Assembly (NCBI GenBank): GCA_008931825.1
Contig: QXVZ01012232.1
Span: forward strand, 1 to 20,330
Source: Phallusia fumigata
Lineage: Eukaryota > Chordata > Ascidiacea > Phlebobranchia > Ascidiidae
Length of the DNA: 20,330 bases
Direction: 5' to 3'
This document shows positions 17,601-20,330 of this stretch, in pieces. The translations under genes were made by a program, and so were the position numbers. The stretch's first letter is position 1; each line of letters opens with the position of its first letter. The notes beneath the pieces are model-generated. The model was not told the DNA's origin. It saw nothing but the letters and a program-made list of their open reading frames with translations, and made no database searches.

Positions 17601-20135
17601 CTGCTCGACAAAGAAGCTGTTAATTTGTGGTAGAGACTACCCAAGCCAAAATATGATTGTTGTCCTTATCAGTTTTCGCAATCGGCTGAGCATTGAAAGT
17701 GTTGATCAGTTCAGCTGAACTAAACTCCACTAAAACCAGTTACTAAAAGTTACCAGAAAAAAGGGCGGGTGTGATTATTACCTCCTGTTTTTTCTTCGTT
17801 AAATGCTGTCGTAGCTGCTTCACCGTTGCTGTAGTGAATTGGCCTGCATGGTAAAGTTATTGTTGTATATTGTCTGTAGATGTTCACATTTAATTTACTG
17901 CTGGTCTACAAACCCTGATATGTCCATTGACGCCACAGGCTTTGCCGATTCATTCGATATTTTCTCTTTTTCATCAAGCCGGTCAATGTATTTATCAGTA
18001 CATCTAAAACAATATAATATATACATGTTGTCTTTCCAAACTGGAATTCGTGACGTCGATACAGGGAGTCCGCAACAAAATGACCATATAATATCACAAT
18101 TCATAAACACGTTATTTTATGCTTTTAGGCGAACACGTGCTAACCTGTCGATTAGCACTCAACAAAGATTCAGTTTCATTTCTTGATTTTATGTTGACTT
18201 ACTTGGCAACGCCGTAAAGGCAGCCCGCGCACAAAATGGTGAAAGCTATCCCAGCCACTGCCGCTATTATAAGGTAGAAGGTTAGGGGAACCGGTGGAGT
18301 GGCTGGAAGGCCTGTGAATTGAAATCAATGAAAAAGATTATTATTCTGAAATATAGTTCCGTGAGTGTACAGCATTACTGAAATTTCCAATATTTTTCAC
18401 TCAAGTTTTAAACCTTCAACGATTTTTAATGGCATACATCGTAAAGTTTATTAAAAATGCCTCACTCACCTACAACGNAGGTAGAAGGTTAGGGGAACCG
18501 GTGGAGTGGCTGGAAGGCCTGTGAATTGAAATCAATGAAAAAGATTATTATTCTGAAATATAGTTCCGTGAGTGTACAGCATTACTGAAAAGTTTACAGC
18601 ATTGCCTCACTCACCTACAACGCTGATAACGACATAGCCTGCTGCGTCATTGGTGACCTCACCCATCTGTTGCCCACCAGTAAACTTGATAAAGGAGCCG
18701 CCACCCCCCGAGTACCCGCCCTGTGGGCCCCCGCCCCCACCACTGTAGCCTCCCCCTCCACCCGACCCGGTCATGTAACCAGCACCGCCTCCACCGAAAC
18801 CGCCTTCGGAGAATAGAAAAGCTGATCGTTCGTACCTGGCACAAAGATATAAAACTGAATGGTAACTGTTTAGACTTACACTGTAATTGTAGAATCCAAT
18901 TTTAGTAAAAAAATCGTAAAAAAATAATTCCGTCGAATTATATTTTTATTTCATTTTTTTGAATATTTTAAGAAGGTGACTTCAATTTAGGTTCAACCCA
19001 TCGATTCCGCTGTGTTGGAGCAATGTCGCTTAAATTTTTTTTCAGGGAAACATGAGCGACCGAGACAGGATTAAAACCCACAACCTTGCGAGCACAAGGA
19101 AGTGGCGATAACCACTCGCCATCATGGAAAATAACGTTGTGCATTCACTTTTATGGTTGAATAACTTGAAGTAAAAGTGCAAAACGAGCTTGCATTGGTA
19201 TTATTTACCCGAACAATAAGCAAATCACCACAATGTTACTTACCTTCCTCCTTGCAACGGAAGATAACCCTTCAACTCTGCTTCAGAAAGAGACGCTCCG
19301 TTTCCCATATGCGGGTAAAACCCACAAGCCGAGAACGTCCTGTCCCCGGGTCGAATGATGGGTGGGGCGGCCGCGTACCCGTGCATTCCAGCCCCACCCC
19401 CTGTACCCACTTCACCTCCGACCCCATGGGGACTTCCAACCCCGTCTCCAACCCCACCCAGTCCTGTTTCGATTCCCACATACGAGCCATTTCCCCCATC
19501 GTAGCGGATTCGACCCGATGATTGGTTTGTGGACAGCGAGTCAAATACCGAGCTTCCAGCGCCACCTAGAGGTTAGACATGTGCTTTTTATGTCGTAATG
19601 TTGCATATTATTGTTGAATGACTGTTTAGCTGGTTCCAGGCGACCTTTTTGCACAACCGTAACAAGATTTTCGAACCAAAATTTCAAAACCTACGGTAAA
19701 TGCAGTTACAAACCAAGCTTCCTACGTTGACTGCACGCCTGTTAATAAGCAGGCTCTGAATTTGAAATACCTTCTAAATATTGTACTAGTGAAAAAATCC
19801 AAATAAACTTGATCTAAACCTCAACTACGTGGATTGCGTTTTTGACACTCACAACGTTTCAAGACCCATAAAAGATGACTGCACAATTTTTATACCTGCC
19901 ACAAGCATAACATGGCTCCCGTCGATATCAAAATATCCTTGGCCGTCCTCGTCATCAGCAATGACGTATGTTGCCCCACCACCTCCATATAACATCGATC
20001 CACGACCTCTGCCCTCTTGACCCACTGCTATTTGTAATCCTGCATCTTCCTTCAGAAAGAAGAGACTTGATACGACCGCCCCCAGACCGCCAGGACCCTG
20101 GTAACCAGCACCTGCCGCAACGATCCGATACAGAC
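17053..20135 (-). CDS. ALK/LTK-type glycine-rich-domain membrane protein without kinase (3' part)
   Basis: Seven exons, all phase-consistent: 20135-19896, 19565-19244, 18835-18615, 18311-18203, 18003-17899, 17843-17782, 17600-17053. They give about 535 residues to the TAG at 17053. The ectodomain matches the ALK/LTK glycine-rich fold. It starts LYRIVAAGAGYQGPGG, then has LQIAVGQEGRGRGS and YGGGGATYVIADD (compare ALK ILVGQQG and GGGGATYVF). Next are SEGGFGGGGAGYMTG and the runs SGGGGGYSGGGGG and SGGGGSF. Unlike ALK and LTK, no EGF-like module follows. The chain passes within a few residues into a transmembrane helix (LTFYLIIAAVAGIAFTILC) and then a tail of about 238 residues with no kinase motifs. 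The start and N-terminal ectodomain lie outside the window. Cell-surface location is inferred from the helix and domain. Confidence 0.85.
17782..18003 (-). CDS. Juxtamembrane exons of the glycine-rich receptor
   Basis: Exons 18003-17899 and 17843-17782 encode the tail next to the membrane: CTDKYIDRLDEKEK..., SMDISGFVDQQ, then PIHYSNGEAATTAFNEEKTG. YSNG fits the Y-x-N form bound by GRB2-type SH2 domains when phosphorylated. If the intron after DQ(Q) is retained, a TAA follows at once, giving a receptor with a very short tail. Acceptors are TTTTAG and CATGCAG; donors are CA|GTAAAT and G|GTAATA. Confidence 0.7.
18203..18311 (-). CDS. Transmembrane exon of the glycine-rich receptor
   Basis: The 109-base exon encodes LPATPPVPLTFYLIIAAVAG, IAFTILCAGCLYGVAK. 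This is a proline-rich stalk, a helix of about 23 hydrophobic residues with small-xxx-small packing motifs, and two cysteines near the inner face that could be acylated. Phase 1 in and phase 2 out agree with the neighbouring exons. Confidence 0.85.
18272..18622. repeat. Tandem duplicate around a single N: overlapping alleles or contigs
   Basis: 18272-18383 and 18479-18590 are essentially the same 112 bases, and 18457-18477 repeats as 18602-18622. An N sits at 18478 between the copies. The left copy has an extra stretch of about 60 bases between the shared blocks. The second copy carries a transmembrane exon cut short at 18479; the first ends in a cut-off edge of the glycine-rich exon. This is what two overlapping haplotype contigs set end to end look like, not a biological duplication. 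Confidence 0.8.
18615..19565 (-). CDS. Glycine-rich domain exons (second half) of the receptor
   Basis: Exons 19565-19244 and 18835-18615 encode GAGSSVFDSLS..., a Gly/Val-rich stretch (GLGGVGDGVGSPHG), a segment with the only cysteine seen in the ectodomain (TFSACGFYPHMGNG), then GGRYERSAFLFSEGGFGGGG and the poly-glycine runs. The codon AG|G at the junction rebuilds the Arg of GGRYERS. The domain ends in beta-like VTNDAAGYVVISVVG. In ALK and LTK this domain binds ALKAL-type cytokines; whether that holds here is unknown. Confidence 0.8.
18995..19125 (-). repeat. tRNA-headed SINE in a receptor intron
   Basis: Read on the minus strand it begins with a tRNA-like head: TGGCGAGTGGTTATCGCC (A-box-like), CCTTGTGCTCGCAAGG (anticodon-arm-like hairpin) and GTGGGTTTTAATCC (B-box-like). 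It continues into a tail, GTCGCTCATGTTTCCCTGA...TTTAAGCGACATTGCTCC, shared with 13443-13492. It lies in the intron between two glycine-rich exons, in the same orientation as the gene. Confidence 0.55.
19566..19895. other. Intron of the receptor gene
   Basis: Between the two glycine-rich exons, this AT-rich stretch shows no further exon in phase 1 and no clear element. Confidence 0.4.
19896..20135 (-). CDS. First visible glycine-rich exon of the receptor
   Basis: The 240-base exon, phase 1 on both sides, encodes LYRIVAAGAGYQGPGGLGAV, then SSLFFLKEDAGLQIAVGQEG, then YGGGGATYVIADDEDGQGYF and DIDGSHVMLVAG. The order of the beta strand, GxGG, L-x-I-x-VGQxG and GGGGATYV motifs is that of the ALK/LTK glycine-rich domain. 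The long acidic insert seen in human ALK between VGQ and GGGG is much shorter here. Acceptor TTTTGCAG; donor CAG|GTATAA. Confidence 0.85.
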
Positions 20136-20216
20136 CTGCAAAAGTTAGAGTTTAGTTCATTTTGCTTCGTGAGAGAAATGATAGCGACACAATAACAGTA
20201 AAACAATCACCTAGCC

Positions 20217-20330
20217 CAGTGTTTCTCAAACTTTTTTAGCCCAAGGACCACTTTGTCTTCGAACTTTTTTTGAGGGCCACCAAACAGAATTCCATTCTAA
20301 CATGTTCTCAAAACAGGCGATTTTATAAAC
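20217..20330 (+). mobile_element. Left end of an hAT-type element (runs off the window)
   Basis: CAGTGTTTCTCAAACTTTTT followed by AGCCCAAGGACCACTTTGTC is a typical hAT/Charlie-like terminus with its subterminal GGACCACTTT motif. The other end lies beyond the window. It sits in the intron upstream of the first visible receptor exon. Confidence 0.6.

Noticed and set aside
18659..18844. Arg/Trp/Gly-rich minus-strand ORF over the glycine-rich exon
   Set aside because: It is the shifted frame of the real GGFGGGG exon; the correct frame agrees in phase with both neighbours.
18995..19125. Functional tRNA gene
   Set aside because: The anticodon arm and both boxes are degenerate, no acceptor stem pairs, and a SINE tail follows. 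It is a tRNA-derived repeat.

Overview
The window looks like a piece of an invertebrate chordate genome, most likely an ascidian tunicate such as Ciona. This rests on AT-rich sequence, short GT-AG introns, compact multi-exon genes, hAT-type and tRNA-derived repeats, and an apparent tandem placement of two haplotypes around a single N. The species call is inference. No bacterial, viral or organellar features are visible. I rebuilt the gene models by hand from splice sites, intron phases and reading frame.

Left part (1-4000): a compact two-exon plus-strand gene for a 66-residue secreted peptide precursor (1306-1867, poly(A) signal 1874-1879). Two further candidate exons share its intron phase. 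An old duplication (offset about 2.6 kb) and tRNA-SINE-like sequence surround it.

Centre (4256-12322, minus strand): one 18-exon gene whose phases agree at every junction, encoding about 1098 residues. From the N terminus it has a short acidic leader, a STAND/NLR-type NACHT NTPase, two or three leucine-rich repeats, a linker, an IRE1/RNase L-type protein kinase with K, E, HRD, DFG and APE all present, and a C-terminal KEN endoribonuclease domain with the catalytic Arg...His pair. It is an NLR with an RNase L/IRE1 effector at the C terminus. I do not know of a described protein with this layout, and it is the main discovery here. By inference, ligand-triggered NACHT oligomerisation would bring the kinase-KEN modules together and switch on RNA cleavage, replacing the 2-5A/ankyrin sensor of RNase L or the luminal domain of IRE1.

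Between the large genes (12330-17050): repeat-rich intergenic DNA. It holds a roughly 129-bp degenerate tandem repeat, a 511-bp non-autonomous hAT element with 14-bp inverted repeats, a SINE tail, and two gene relics. One relic copies the last exon of the receptor gene; the other copies exon 2 of the peptide gene.

Right part (17053-20135, minus strand, 5' end outside the window): seven exons of a single-pass membrane protein. Its ectodomain ends in an ALK/LTK-type glycine-rich domain. This is followed directly by a transmembrane helix and a cytoplasmic tail of about 238 residues that has no kinase but carries tyrosine, proline-rich and class I PDZ motifs. One N at 18478 joins two overlapping contigs or alleles, duplicating an exon edge and intron.
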